Positions 1 to 7,325 are shown, counted from the stretch's first letter. The stretch: DNA of 19,232 nt from Microbacteriaceae bacterium (GCA_022701925.1 JAKONM010000211.1:1-19232), one strand, 5' to 3'. The notes: a model not told the origin generated them from the letters alone. Program-made: numbers and translations.

Positions 1-509
1 ATGAGCACCGGGAAGATCTGCTCGTTGAAGTACTCGCGCATGCGCAGCCGGTCGGCCTCGTCGAGGTCGGACCAGTGCTCGACGTGGATGCCCGCGGCGT
101 CGAGGTCGGGCTTCAGCGACTCGATGAACGCGGCGGCGTGCCGGTCCTGCAGCTCGTGTGCCTTCGTCGCGATGTCGCGGAGGACGTCGCTCGGAGCCCG
201 ACCGACGTTGGTCGGCACGGCGATGCCGGTGTCGATGCGGCGCTTCAGCCCGGCCACCCGGACCATGAAGAACTCGTCGAGGTTCGACGCGAAGATCGCC
301 AGGAAGTTCGCGCGCTCGAGGAGCGGCTGCGTGCGGTCCTCGCCGAGCTCGAGCACGCGCTGGTTGAAGCGCAGCCAGCTCAGCTCGCGGTCGATGTAGC
401 GGTCGGCCGACAGCTCCGCCGGCTCGGGCGCCTCGACCCGCGGGGCGTCGGCCGGCTCGTCGGCGCGGGCCTCGGGCGGGGTGTCGACCGCCGTGGTCTG
501 CTCGTCCAT
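1..509 (-). CDS. ppk1: Polyphosphate kinase 1, N-terminal part (runs off left edge)
   Basis: PPK1 reversibly transfers the terminal phosphate of ATP onto inorganic polyphosphate chains. Reading leftward from an ATG at 509, the frame stays open for 169 codons to the window edge, so only the N-terminal domain and the start of the head domain are present. Recognisable PPK1 signatures are RYIDRELSWLRFNQRVLEL near residues 45-63, followed by FLAIFASNLDEFFMVRVAGL and, close to the edge, YFNEQIFPVL. The first ~40 residues are acidic and rich in Ala, Pro and Glu, a variable tail seen in actinobacterial PPKs. A good ribosome site (GGGAGG) lies about nine bases upstream of the ATG. It follows glnR by 64 bases on the same strand. 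The catalytic histidines lie outside the window. Family assignment is close to certain. Confidence 0.95.
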   Translation of the reverse strand, partial: MDEQTTAVDTPPEARADEPADAPRVEAPEPAELSADRYIDRELSWLRFNQRVLELGEDRTQPLLERANFLAIFASNLDEFFMVRVAGLKRRIDTGIAVPTNVGRAPSDVLRDIATKAHELQDRHAAAFIESLKPDLDAAGIHVEHWSDLDEADRLRMREYFNEQIFPVL

Positions 510-573
510 GCCTGCGATCCTCCCACCGGGCGGGTGTCGCGCAGGTGAACGGCCGCGGACCCGGCCGCGCGGA

Positions 574-1260
574 TCAGGCCCTGGCCTGCAGCCGCTCGGC
601 GTCGTCCTCGATCACGTTGAAGCGGTAGCCGACGTTGCGCACGGTGCCGATCAGGCTCTCCAGGTCGCCGAGCTTCGCGCGGAGGCGGCGCACGTGCACG
701 TCGACGGTGCGGGTGCCGCCGAAGTAGTCGTAGCCCCACACCTCGCTGAGCAGCTGCTCGCGCGTGAACACCCGCGACGGATGGGTCGCGAAGAACCGCA
801 GCAGCTCGAACTCCTTGAACGTCAGGTCCAGGGGGCGGCCCTGCACCTTCGCCGAGTAGCTGGCCTCGTCGATGACCACGCCCGACGCCTGGATCTTCGA
901 CGAGCTCTCCGCCTGCAGCATCCGCCCGATCACCAGCCGGATGCGGGCGTCGACCTCGGCGGGGCCGGCGGACTCGAGCACGACGTCGTTGACGCCCCAG
1001 TCGGCGCTGACGGCGGTGAGCCCGCCCTCGGTCAGCACGAGCATCAGCGGCACCGTGATGCCGGTGGTGGTCAGGATCTTGCACAGCGACTTCGCGCTGG
1101 CCAGGTCGTGGCGGGCGTCCACCAGGATCACGTCCGAGGGCGGCGCGTGCACCAGCTGGGCCGGGGAGGCGGGGATCGAGCGCACCGTGTGGCCGAGCAG
1201 CGCGAGCGCGGGCAGGGCGTCTCCGTCGACCTGAGCGGTCAGGATCAACAGCGTCGCCAT
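574..1260 (-). CDS. glnR: GlnR, orphan OmpR-family nitrogen regulator
   Basis: GlnR is the global activator/repressor of nitrogen assimilation genes in actinobacteria and acts as a cytoplasmic DNA-binding dimer. The 228-residue protein has an atypical receiver domain (about 1-110) and a C-terminal winged helix (about 125-220). The segment VLTEGGLTAVSADWG (about 75-89) is characteristic of GlnR and absent from ordinary OmpR regulators. The receiver keeps an Asp at position 48 inside VDARHD, but the acidic cluster of a phosphorylatable receiver is missing, in line with GlnR being regulated without a cognate kinase. The DNA-binding end carries FKEFELLRFF, WGYDYFGGTRTVDVHVRRLR and GTVRNVGYRF. The ATG at 1260 has GGGAGG six bases upstream. 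No histidine kinase is adjacent, which supports an orphan regulator. Confidence 0.93.
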   Translation of the reverse strand: MATLLILTAQVDGDALPALALLGHTVRSIPASPAQLVHAPPSDVILVDARHDLASAKSLCKILTTTGITVPLMLVLTEGGLTAVSADWGVNDVVLESAGPAEVDARIRLVIGRMLQAESSSKIQASGVVIDEASYSAKVQGRPLDLTFKEFELLRFFATHPSRVFTREQLLSEVWGYDYFGGTRTVDVHVRRLRAKLGDLESLIGTVRNVGYRFNVIEDDAERLQARA

Positions 1261-1289
1261 CAGGGTCCTCCCGGCCTCGCCCGTCCGTC

Positions 1290-1295
1290 ATGGTA
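1290..1295 (-). promoter_or_regulatory. Putative -10 box for glnR
   Basis: On the minus strand TACCAT lies 30 bases before the glnR ATG, leaving a leader of roughly 23 bases that contains the GGGAGG ribosome site. No clear -35 element is visible. Inferred from the TANNNT consensus only. Confidence 0.4.
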
Positions 1296-1354
1296 CCGAA
1301 CGGCGCGCGGTCGGCCGCCGCGACGCCGACCAGGGCGCGGTCGGACCCGGGTGG

Positions 1355-1360
1355 CAGGAT
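1355..1360 (+). promoter_or_regulatory. Putative -10 box, leaderless, for the 85-aa membrane protein
   Basis: CAGGAT followed by seven bases and then GTG at 1368. No Shine-Dalgarno sequence precedes the GTG, so transcript and coding sequence probably start together. The first base departs from the TANNNT form seen at other starts in this window. Confidence 0.4.
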
Positions 1361-1367
1361 CCGGGGC

Positions 1368-1625
1368 GTGACGGCGGGACGGGCGGCGGTGGGAGCGGTG
1401 TGGGCGCTGGTCGCGCTCGGCACCGCAGGGATCGTGGCGCTGCTGCCCGGCGACCGCTCGCTGTCGTGGCTCGCGCTCGTGCTGGGGCTCGGGGTCGTCG
1501 CGGGCATGGCCGCGCAGCTGGTCGTGGGGGAGCAGCGGGGCTTCGTCGTGCGCCTGTCCGCGGCCGCCGCCGGATCCGCCGTGCTGGTCGCGGTCGGCGC
1601 GCTGACGGTGCTGGCGGGGGCCTGA
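1368..1625 (+). CDS. Small three-helix membrane protein of unknown function
   Basis: I do not recognise a named family. From the GTG at 1368 the product is 85 residues and almost entirely hydrophobic, with three predicted membrane helices (about 4-25, 30-50 and 60-83) separated by short loops containing GDRS and GEQRGF. The frame can be extended upstream to 1290, but those 26 residues have poor third-position G+C and would cover the likely -10 box, so the GTG is preferred. It is transcribed divergently from glnR and is followed 36 bases later by another small membrane protein. The size and topology suggest an integral inner-membrane protein. Nothing in it indicates a catalytic role. Confidence 0.6.
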   Translation: MTAGRAAVGAVWALVALGTAGIVALLPGDRSLSWLALVLGLGVVAGMAAQLVVGEQRGFVVRLSAAAAGSAVLVAVGALTVLAGA

Positions 1626-1648
1626 AGCCCGGGCGCGTCGCGTCCGCG

Positions 1649-1654
1649 TAGAGT
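1649..1654 (+). promoter_or_regulatory. Putative -10 box, leaderless, for the 36-aa membrane peptide
   Basis: TAGAGT, then seven bases, then the ATG at 1662. This matches the leaderless promoter layout seen at several other genes in the window. Confidence 0.5.
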
Positions 1655-1661
1655 TCCCGGC

Positions 1662-1772
1662 ATGCAGCTCGCGATCGAGTACTTCTTCCTGGGCCTGCTC
1701 GCGCTCGCGTCGCTGGCGATCGCGTTCGTGTCCGTGGTGGTCGTCTACAACCTGTTCCGCGGCCAGCGCTAG
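1662..1772 (+). CDS. 36-residue single-helix membrane peptide
   Basis: A 37-codon frame from ATG to TAG encodes an N-terminal MQLAIEYFFLGLLAL, a single hydrophobic helix (about residues 7-30) and a charged tail ending YNLFRGQR. Nearly all codons end in G or C, unlike chance frames. A leaderless -10 box (TAGAGT) is seven bases upstream of the ATG, and a FABP-like gene with its own ribosome site starts 22 bases downstream, so the two probably share a transcript. From memory, short membrane peptides ending in a similar LFRGQR tail occur in other actinobacteria, but I cannot search for this here. Function is unknown. The topology suggests a short cytoplasmic basic tail. Confidence 0.65.
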   Translation: MQLAIEYFFLGLLALASLAIAFVSVVVVYNLFRGQR

Positions 1773-1794
1773 CGCGAAGCCAGGAGGATCCGCC

Positions 1795-2421
1795 ATGGCG
1801 ATGATCGACATCCCGTCGGGGCTGCCCGCCGAGCTCGTGCCGCTGTCGTGGCTCGTCGGCGTGTGGGAGGGCACCGGCCTCGTCGAGTACGAGGTCGGCG
1901 AGGAGACCCGCCGGCACGAGTTCGGGCAGCGGGTCAGCTTCAGCCACGACGGCCTGCCGTACCTGAACTACTCCTCCTTCACGTGGCTGTTCGGCGCGGA
2001 CCGGGGCACTCCCGACGAGGGCCCGACCGTGCCGCTGGTGTCCGAGACGGGCTACTGGCGCGTCAGCCGGCCGCCGACGGACGGCGACCCGGGCCCCGGC
2101 ATGCTGCCGGGCGTCGGCCCGCGGCCGTTCGGCACCGCGGCCAGCGTCGAGACCCTGCGCAACAACTCCGACGGCTTCGACGTGGAGGTGTCGGTGGTGC
2201 ACCCGACCGGCGTCTCGGAGCTGTACCTGGGCCGCGTGAAGGGCCCGCGGGTCGATCTGGCCACGGACGCGGTGCTGCGCACCGAGAGCGCCAAGGAGTA
2301 CTCGGCGGCCACCCGGCTCTACGGCCTGGTCGAGGGCGACCTGCTGTGGGCCTGGGACATCGCGGCGCTCGGGCAGGAGCTGCGCACGCACTCCTCAGGG
2401 CGCCTGCGCCGCGTCGACTGA
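1795..2421 (+). CDS. FABP-family / nitrobindin-like protein
   Basis: This 208-residue protein belongs to the fatty-acid-binding-protein-like beta-barrel family (formerly DUF1794) that includes bacterial nitrobindins, which bind heme and isomerise peroxynitrite. The hallmark G-x-W-x-G-x-G near the N terminus is present as GVWEGTG (residues 22-28), preceded by PLSWLVG. Further features are HEFGQRVSFSHDGLPYLNYSS, YWRVSRP and a C-terminal stretch with a histidine (His199, in THSSGRLRR) in the region where nitrobindins place their axial heme ligand. Assigning that histidine is inference. A strong AGGAGG lies seven bases before the ATG. Mycobacteria, as I recall, carry a similar protein near glnR and ygfZ, which matches this neighbourhood. 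The in vivo ligand is not shown by sequence. Confidence 0.85.
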   Translation: MAMIDIPSGLPAELVPLSWLVGVWEGTGLVEYEVGEETRRHEFGQRVSFSHDGLPYLNYSSFTWLFGADRGTPDEGPTVPLVSETGYWRVSRPPTDGDPGPGMLPGVGPRPFGTAASVETLRNNSDGFDVEVSVVHPTGVSELYLGRVKGPRVDLATDAVLRTESAKEYSAATRLYGLVEGDLLWAWDIAALGQELRTHSSGRLRRVD

Positions 2422-2441
2422 GCGGCCCGCCGCCACCGGCC

Positions 2442-2716
2442 TCACGCCCTCGCCAGCCGCGCGCCGCCGCCTCCAGCGCGGCGCCCGGCCGCGCCCCGGG
2501 GGCGCCCTCCGGCGCGTCGATCACCCGCTCGATCCGCGAGTCGGGCAGCAGCGGGGTGTGGAGCCGGGCCGCGTCCAGCGCGTCGCGGTCGAACCAGAGG
2601 CGGGTGGCGAAGCGGGTGACCGTGATCGCCCCGGGCTCGTCCCGACCGCCCCGGTGCGCCAGCGCCTGCGCGGGTCCTGGGTCCCACGCGTCGCCGCCGC
2701 CGCAGCGCCTACCCTT
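2442..2716 (-). pseudogene. Unidentified minus-strand coding remnant, apparently frameshifted
   Basis: Between the FABP and ygfZ genes, one minus-strand frame (open from 2716 leftward) has about 67 of 70 codons ending in G or C and reads GAITVTRFATRLWFDRD and later HTPLLPDSRIERVIDAPEG, which looks like real protein. However, it has no ATG, GTG or TTG before the GTG at 2524, and past about 2465 the codon bias collapses and the frame runs on into the FABP gene. A shift at the GCGGCGGCGCGCGG run (about 2460-2475) would bring in the TGA at 2442 and end the protein as LARA. I do not recognise the family. It could be a decaying gene, a gene with an assembly error, or a short gene using an unusual start. 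Confidence 0.35.
2710..2715 (+). promoter_or_regulatory. Putative -10 box, leaderless, for ygfZ
   Basis: TACCCT, six bases, then GTG at 2722, with no Shine-Dalgarno sequence between. This fixes the start of the YgfZ-like gene. Confidence 0.5.
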
Positions 2717-2721
2717 TCACC

Positions 2722-3828
2722 GTGACTCCGAGCCCCCTGCTGTCGCTGCCCGGAGCGGTCGCCGCGGGCGCTCCCGACGAGGGCGTGGCCGCCCACTACG
2801 GCGAGCCCGTGCCCGAGCAGCGCGCGCTGGCCGGCGGCGCGGCCCTGGTCGACCTGTCGTCGCGCGGCGTGCTGCGGGTGGCGGGGGAGGACCGCCTGGA
2901 CTGGTTGGACTCCCTGACCAGCCAGCGCTTGAAGGGGCTGGCGCCGGGGTCGTCCGCCGAGTCGCTGCTGCTCGACCCCTCCGGCCGGGTCGAGCACGCG
3001 ATGTCGGTCGTGGACGACGGCGAGGCCGCCTGGCTGGTCGTGGAGGCCGCGTCGGCGCAGCCGCTGGCCGCGTTCCTGGACCGGATGCGCTTCATGAAGC
3101 GCGTGGTCGTCGAGGACGTGACGGACCGGGTGGCCGTGCTGGGCGCGTTCGCCGACCTCGACGAGCCGGGTCCCGGCGGGCCCGGCCTGGTGTGGCGCGA
3201 CCCCTGGGCCGCCGGGGCCGCGGGCGGCATCACCCGCGCCGAGGCGGCCGAGCACCCGGGCGCCGCCTACGACCTGCGGCTGGCGCTGGTGCCGCGCGAG
3301 GCGCTGGCCGACCTGGCGCGACGGGCGGCCGAGGGGTCGGTGCGCCTCGCCGGGGTCGACGCGCTGGAGGCGCTGCGGGTCGCCGCCTGGCGCCCCCGGG
3401 CGTCGCAGGAGGTCGACGCCCGCACGCTGCCCCACGAGCTCGACTGGCTGCGCAGCGCCGTGCACCTGGCCAAGGGCTGCTACCGGGGGCAGGAGACGGT
3501 CGCGAAGGTGCACAACCTGGGCCGTCCGCCGCGCCGGCTGGTGCAGCTGGACCTGGACGGCTCCTCCGGCGTGCTGCCCGCGCCGGGGGCCGTCGTGCTG
3601 TCGGGGGACGACGAGGTCGGCGCGGTGACCAGCGCCGCGCGCCACCACGAGGACGGGTCGATCGCGCTGGCCGTCGTGAAGCGGTCGCTCCCCGAGGACG
3701 CCGCGCTCGCCGTGCGGGCCGACGGCGGGCTGGTCGCCGCCGCGCAGCGCACCATCGTGCCCGCCGGCGCGGGGCCGGCGGTCAGCGTGCCGCGCCTGCC
3801 GCGCCTCGGCGCCGTCCAGCGCCGCTGA
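2722..3828 (+). CDS. ygfZ: YgfZ/GcvT-type folate-binding protein
   Basis: YgfZ proteins bind tetrahydrofolate and help maintain or repair certain iron-sulfur enzymes. They share the fold of GcvT, the aminomethyltransferase of glycine cleavage. The 368-residue product has the diagnostic motif KGCYRGQE at residues 251-258, with the conserved Cys at 253. Other recognisable parts are ALVDLSSRGVLRVAGEDRLDWL (about 41-62, the folate-domain entry), LLLDPSGRVEHAM (83-94) and DALEALRVAAWRPR (213-226). The GTG start is supported by a -10 box six bases upstream. The downstream FUSC gene starts one base after the stop, so the two are probably translated from one transcript. Length and domain order are normal for actinobacterial members. 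Confidence 0.92.
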   Translation: MTPSPLLSLPGAVAAGAPDEGVAAHYGEPVPEQRALAGGAALVDLSSRGVLRVAGEDRLDWLDSLTSQRLKGLAPGSSAESLLLDPSGRVEHAMSVVDDGEAAWLVVEAASAQPLAAFLDRMRFMKRVVVEDVTDRVAVLGAFADLDEPGPGGPGLVWRDPWAAGAAGGITRAEAAEHPGAAYDLRLALVPREALADLARRAAEGSVRLAGVDALEALRVAAWRPRASQEVDARTLPHELDWLRSAVHLAKGCYRGQETVAKVHNLGRPPRRLVQLDLDGSSGVLPAPGAVVLSGDDEVGAVTSAARHHEDGSIALAVVKRSLPEDAALAVRADGGLVAAAQRTIVPAGAGPAVSVPRLPRLGAVQRR

Positions 3829-3829
3829 G

Positions 3830-4924
3830 GTGCGCGGGGACCGCCGCGTCCGTCTGCCGGACGCGCTCGACCCTGCAGCAGCGGGCCGCCGCGCCTGGGA
3901 GGCCGTGCCGGCCGCCGGTCAGCTGGCGATCGCGTCGACGGTCTCGTACTGCATCGCGCACTACGCGCTGGGGCACCGGGTGCCGCTGCTGGCGATCACG
4001 GTGTGCCTCAGCAGCCTCGGCTTCGTGCGGGACGCGCGCCCGCGGCGGGTGCTGGAGACCGCGCTGGGGCTCTCGGTCGGCATCGCGCTCGCGGAGGTGA
4101 TGCTGCTCGTCGCGGGGCGGGGCGTGTGGCAGATCCTGGTGGCGCTCTCCGCCACGCTGCTGCTGGCGCGGGCGCTGAAGGCGGCGCCGCCCGTGGCGGT
4201 CGCCGCGACCGCGCAGTCCGCGATCGTGCTGCTGATCCAGCTGCCCGCGGGCGGTGTCTTCGCGCGCAGCGTCGACGGGTTCGTGGGCGGCGCGGTCGCT
4301 CTGCTCGCCACCGCCCTGCTGCCGCGGGACCCGCGGCACGCGGCCCAGCGCGACGCCGACCGCGTGTTCGCCTCCCTTCGGCGCGCCGTCGACGACCTCT
4401 CCCGCGCCCTCCGCACGGCCGACCCGGCCTCCGCGACGTCCTCGCTCACCGCGATGCGCTCGATGCAGTCGGTGCAGGCGGACTGGGCGGTCACCGTGGA
4501 CTCGGCGATCGCCATCGCCCGCATCTCCCCGTTCCTGCACCGGCGGCTCGACGAGCTGCAGGGGCAGCGGCGGCTGGTGGACGGCGTCGACCTGGCCGTG
4601 CGGTCGCTGCGCACCATCGCCCGCCGCGCCCTGGCGACGACCGCGGACGGCAGGCCGCGGCCCGAGCTGGCGATGCTGCTCGCGGCGGTGGGGCAGGCCG
4701 TCGACCTGCTGGGCCGCAGCGTGCGGGAGCCGGAGGCGGCGCAGCTGGCGGTGCGGGACCTGCTGCTGATCGCGGAGCGCCTCGACCCGCGGCAGCTCAC
4801 CCCGGACGCGTCCGTGACCGACGCGATGATCACCGTGCTCGTGCGGCCGGTGGTGGTGGACCTGACCATCGCGGCCGGCGGTTCCGCCGACCTCGTGCGG
4901 GAGCGGCTGCCCCGCCTCGGCTGA
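3830..4924 (+). CDS. FUSC-family membrane protein
   Basis: This 364-residue protein resembles the FUSC/aromatic-acid-exporter-like family: an N-terminal half of hydrophobic helices and a soluble, helical C-terminal half. Hydrophobic segments are visible at roughly 28-48 and 50-65, 78-97, 101-118, 122-140 and 145-165. From about 175 to the end the chain is rich in Arg, Ala and Leu without membrane segments and probably lies in the cytoplasm. Family members are thought to export organic acids or other small molecules, but no substrate can be read from this sequence. The GTG start lies one base after the ygfZ stop (TGAGGTG), indicating coupling. It is convergent with the methyltransferase gene, whose stop is six bases away, with no strong terminator between. 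Confidence 0.75.
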   Translation: MRGDRRVRLPDALDPAAAGRRAWEAVPAAGQLAIASTVSYCIAHYALGHRVPLLAITVCLSSLGFVRDARPRRVLETALGLSVGIALAEVMLLVAGRGVWQILVALSATLLLARALKAAPPVAVAATAQSAIVLLIQLPAGGVFARSVDGFVGGAVALLATALLPRDPRHAAQRDADRVFASLRRAVDDLSRALRTADPASATSSLTAMRSMQSVQADWAVTVDSAIAIARISPFLHRRLDELQGQRRLVDGVDLAVRSLRTIARRALATTADGRPRPELAMLLAAVGQAVDLLGRSVREPEAAQLAVRDLLLIAERLDPRQLTPDASVTDAMITVLVRPVVVDLTIAAGGSADLVRERLPRLG

Positions 4925-4930
4925 CCCTCC

Positions 4931-5707
4931 TCAGTCCGAGGGTGCGACCGCCGCCCACGGGACGGTCACCTCGCCCAGCCGCCAGCGGTCGCGGCCGCCG
5001 CTGACCGGCACGCCGCCGTCCCGCAGCGCGGCCACCGCGGCCTGGAAGCGCTGCGCGGGCCCGTAGACCGACAGCGGGCTCGCGCGCGCCCAGGCGGCGT
5101 CGAGCGCCTGGAGCAGCGCGTGCACCCGCTCGCCGGGCACGTTGCGGTGGATCAGCGCCTTCGGCAGCCGCTCGGCCACCACGCCGGGCGCCGCGAGGTC
5201 CGCCAGGCGCAGCGAGAGCGTCAGCCGCTCCGGCCCGTCCGCTCCGACGTCGATCCACGAGCAGACGCGGCCCAGCTCGTCGCACGTGCCGTCGACCAGC
5301 AGCCCGCCGTCCGCGAGCCGGGTCGCGACCGTGCGCCAGGCGGCGGCGACCTCGGACTCGTCGTACTGCCGCAGCACGTTCATGGCCCGCACGAGCACCG
5401 GCCGCTCGTCCCGCGGCGCCGGCACCTCGAAGCCGCCGAGCGCGAAGGCCACGCCCTCGCGCTCGGCGGGCTTCGCCGCCTCCACTCTGGCGGGGTCGAT
5501 CTCGAGGCCCAGCACGCGCACCCCCGGCGCGACGCGGCGCAGCCGGTCCGACAGCTCCAGGGCCGTCCACGGGCGGGCGCCGTAGCCCAGGTCCACCACC
5601 AGCGGGCGCGGCGTCCGCCGCAGCACGGGCAGCGTCGCCAGGTAGCGGTCGACCCGCCGCAGCCGGTTCACCCCGGTCGTGCCGCGGGTGGGACGGCCGA
5701 TCGGCAT
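4931..5707 (-). CDS. Class I SAM-dependent methyltransferase, substrate unknown
   Basis: The 258-residue protein has a Rossmann-type SAM-binding core. Motif I is VVDLGYGARPW at residues 37-47, the acidic end of strand 2 is LGLEIDP (67-72, Glu69/Asp71), and the region LVRAMNVLRQYDESEV (105-120) corresponds to the motif IV area. The C-terminal 120 residues (WIDVGADGPERLTLSLRLADL onward) lack a recognised target-recognition motif, so whether it methylates RNA, protein or a small molecule is open. The ATG at 5707 is supported by a minus-strand TACGGT six bases upstream, again a leaderless layout. It is divergent from gpmA with 90 bases between the starts. Similar uncharacterised methyltransferases are common in actinobacterial core genomes. 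Confidence 0.8.
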   Translation of the reverse strand: MPIGRPTRGTTGVNRLRRVDRYLATLPVLRRTPRPLVVDLGYGARPWTALELSDRLRRVAPGVRVLGLEIDPARVEAAKPAEREGVAFALGGFEVPAPRDERPVLVRAMNVLRQYDESEVAAAWRTVATRLADGGLLVDGTCDELGRVCSWIDVGADGPERLTLSLRLADLAAPGVVAERLPKALIHRNVPGERVHALLQALDAAWARASPLSVYGPAQRFQAAVAALRDGGVPVSGGRDRWRLGEVTVPWAAVAPSD

Positions 5708-5713
5708 CCGACG

Positions 5714-5719
5714 ACCGTA
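5714..5719 (-). promoter_or_regulatory. Putative -10 box, leaderless, for the methyltransferase
   Basis: On the minus strand TACGGT is followed by six bases and the ATG at 5707. Confidence 0.5.
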
Positions 5720-5783
5720 TCCGCCGCACCGGGACGGGCCGGATCCCGCCCCCGTCCCTGGGAGCGCGCCGTGCGGGCCGTCC

Positions 5784-5789
5784 TAGACT
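5784..5789 (+). promoter_or_regulatory. Putative -10 box for gpmA
   Basis: TAGACT, eight bases, then GTG at 5798. No Shine-Dalgarno sequence is visible, so the mRNA is probably leaderless or nearly so. Confidence 0.5.
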
Positions 5790-5797
5790 CGCGCCTC

Positions 5798-6550
5798 GTG
5801 ACCGAACACTCCCTGCTCCTGCTGCGCCACGGCTTCAGCGACTGGAACGAGAAGAACCTGTTCACCGGCTGGGTCGACGTGCGCCTCACGCCGCGCGGCG
5901 TCGAGGAGGGCCGCAACGCGGGCCGCCTGATCGAGCAGGCGGGCCTGCTGCCGGACGTCCTGTTCACCTCCCTGCTCACGCGCGCGATCCAGACCGCAGA
6001 CGAGGCGCTGCTGGCCGCTGATCGGGCATGGCTGCCGGTGATCCGCGACTGGCGCCTCAACGAGCGCCACTACGGCGCGCTGCAGGGCAAGGACAAGGCG
6101 CAGACCCTGGCCGAGTACGGCCCCGAGCAGTTCAAGACCTGGCGCCGCAGCTACGACGTGCCGCCGCCCCCGATCGAGCCCGGCACCGAGTTCTCCCAGG
6201 AGGCGGACCCGCGCTACGCCGGCGTCGAGGTGCCGCGCACCGAGTGCCTGAAGGACGTCGTGGAGCGCATGGTCCCGTACTTCGAGAGCGACATCGCGCC
6301 GCGGCTGCGTGCGGGCGAGCGGGTGCTCGTGGTCGCGCACGGCAACTCGCTGCGCGCGCTCGTGAAGCACCTCGACGGCATCTCGGACGACGACATCGCC
6401 GAGCTGAACATCCCGACCGGCATCCCGCTGCACTACCGGCTGGACGACGACCTGAAGCCGATCGTCACCGGCGGCGACTACCTGGACCCGGACGCGGCGG
6501 CGGCCGGTGCCGCGGCGGTCGCGGCGCAGGGCGGCAGGCCCGCGGCCTGA
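5798..6550 (+). CDS. gpmA: 2,3-bisphosphoglycerate-dependent phosphoglycerate mutase
   Basis: GpmA interconverts 3-phosphoglycerate and 2-phosphoglycerate in glycolysis and gluconeogenesis through a phosphohistidine intermediate. The 250-residue product has the catalytic RHG motif at residues 10-12 (His11), the substrate loop NLFTGWVDVRLT, the LNERHYGALQGKDK block with its conserved Glu, and the second catalytic histidine in VVAHGNSLRALVKHL. ELNIPTGIPLHY near the C terminus is also typical. The GTG start is placed by a -10 box eight bases upstream. The frame extends much further upstream only because it reads through the methyltransferase gene antisense. One oddity is Phe at position 13 (RHGFSDWN), where this enzyme class normally has Gln, Glu or Asn. 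The gene ends at a strong hairpin. Confidence 0.95.
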   Translation: MTEHSLLLLRHGFSDWNEKNLFTGWVDVRLTPRGVEEGRNAGRLIEQAGLLPDVLFTSLLTRAIQTADEALLAADRAWLPVIRDWRLNERHYGALQGKDKAQTLAEYGPEQFKTWRRSYDVPPPPIEPGTEFSQEADPRYAGVEVPRTECLKDVVERMVPYFESDIAPRLRAGERVLVVAHGNSLRALVKHLDGISDDDIAELNIPTGIPLHYRLDDDLKPIVTGGDYLDPDAAAAGAAAVAAQGGRPAA

Positions 6551-6567
6551 GACCGCGCCCGGACGTG

Positions 6568-6603
6568 CGGAGGGCCCTGCAGCAGTCGCTGCAGGGCCCT
6601 CCG
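6568..6603. terminator. Perfect 16-bp hairpin between convergent gpmA and phoU
   Basis: CGGAGGGCCCTGCAGC and its exact complement are separated by the four bases AGTC. The stem is symmetric, lies between two convergent stop codons and has no U-tract on either side, so it probably serves as a bidirectional terminator of the GC-rich actinobacterial type. Confidence 0.8.
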
Positions 6604-6622
6604 TGCGCGGAGCGGGGGAGCG

Positions 6623-7276
6623 TCAGGCGCTGACCGCGACCCACTCGCCGGTCTGCAGGTACTGCACCTTCTTGGCGATGGACACGGCGTGGTCGGCGAA
6701 GCGCTCGTGGTAGCGGCTGGCCAGGGTCGAGTCGACGATGTCGCCCGCGTTGCCCTTCCAGGTCTCGCCGAGCACCTTGTCGAAGACGCTCAGGTGCAGC
6801 TCGTCCACCTGGTCGTCGTCGTTGCGGATCTCCTCGGCCAGCTCAGTCGACTCGGACTCGAGCAGCCGCGTCAGCTTGCGGGCGATCTCGACGTCCAGCC
6901 GGCCCAGCTCCTTGAACGTGGGGCGGAGCGCCTTCGGCACCACCTTCTCCGGGAACCGCGTGCGGGCCAGCTGGGCGATGTGCTCGGCCAGGTCGCCCAT
7001 CCGCTCGAGCGAGGCGCTGATCCGCAGGGCGGACACGACGATGCGCAGGTCGCGCGCCACCGGCTGCTGCCGCGCGAGGATGTCGATCGCCAGCTCGTCG
7101 AGGCTCGAGGCGAGCTCGTCGATCAGGTGGTCGTCGGCGATCACGCTCTCGGCCAGGGTCACGTCGGAGGAGTTGAAGGCCGTGGTGGCCTTCTCGATCG
7201 ACTCCGCGACCAGGTTCGCGATGCGGACCAGCCGGTCCTGCACCTCGGTCAGCTCCTGCTGGAACACTTCGCGCAC
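6623..7276 (-). CDS. phoU: PhoU phosphate-signalling protein
   Basis: PhoU is a cytoplasmic, peripheral helical-bundle protein that links the Pst phosphate transporter to the phosphate-sensing kinase and keeps the response off when phosphate is plentiful. The 217-residue product starts MREVFQQELTEVQDRLVRI and contains the two related three-helix repeats, with acidic metal-site clusters at LERMGDLAEHI and ERFADHAVSI. Two GTG codons lie six bases apart (7282 and 7276). The second is chosen because the GGGAG ribosome site is then eight bases away instead of two, and because it gives the usual N terminus. It is divergent from senX3, with possible Pho-box half-sites in the gap. No pst transporter genes are in the window. 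Confidence 0.94.
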   Translation of the reverse strand: MREVFQQELTEVQDRLVRIANLVAESIEKATTAFNSSDVTLAESVIADDHLIDELASSLDELAIDILARQQPVARDLRIVVSALRISASLERMGDLAEHIAQLARTRFPEKVVPKALRPTFKELGRLDVEIARKLTRLLESESTELAEEIRNDDDQVDELHLSVFDKVLGETWKGNAGDIVDSTLASRYHERFADHAVSIAKKVQYLQTGEWVAVSA

Positions 7277-7325
7277 GCGCACTTCTCCCTCTGGTCGCCG
7301 GCGACGGCCCACGTTTCGCGCCCCA

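Noticed and set aside
1290..1367. Upstream start at 1290 for the three-helix membrane protein
   Set aside because: The extra residues have poor codon bias and would cover both the glnR -10 box and the likely -10 box of this gene. GTG at 1368 fits better.
1848..4100. A 750-codon plus-strand open frame across FABP and ygfZ
   Set aside because: It is almost only Arg, Gly, Ala and Pro, and runs out of frame through two recognisable genes.
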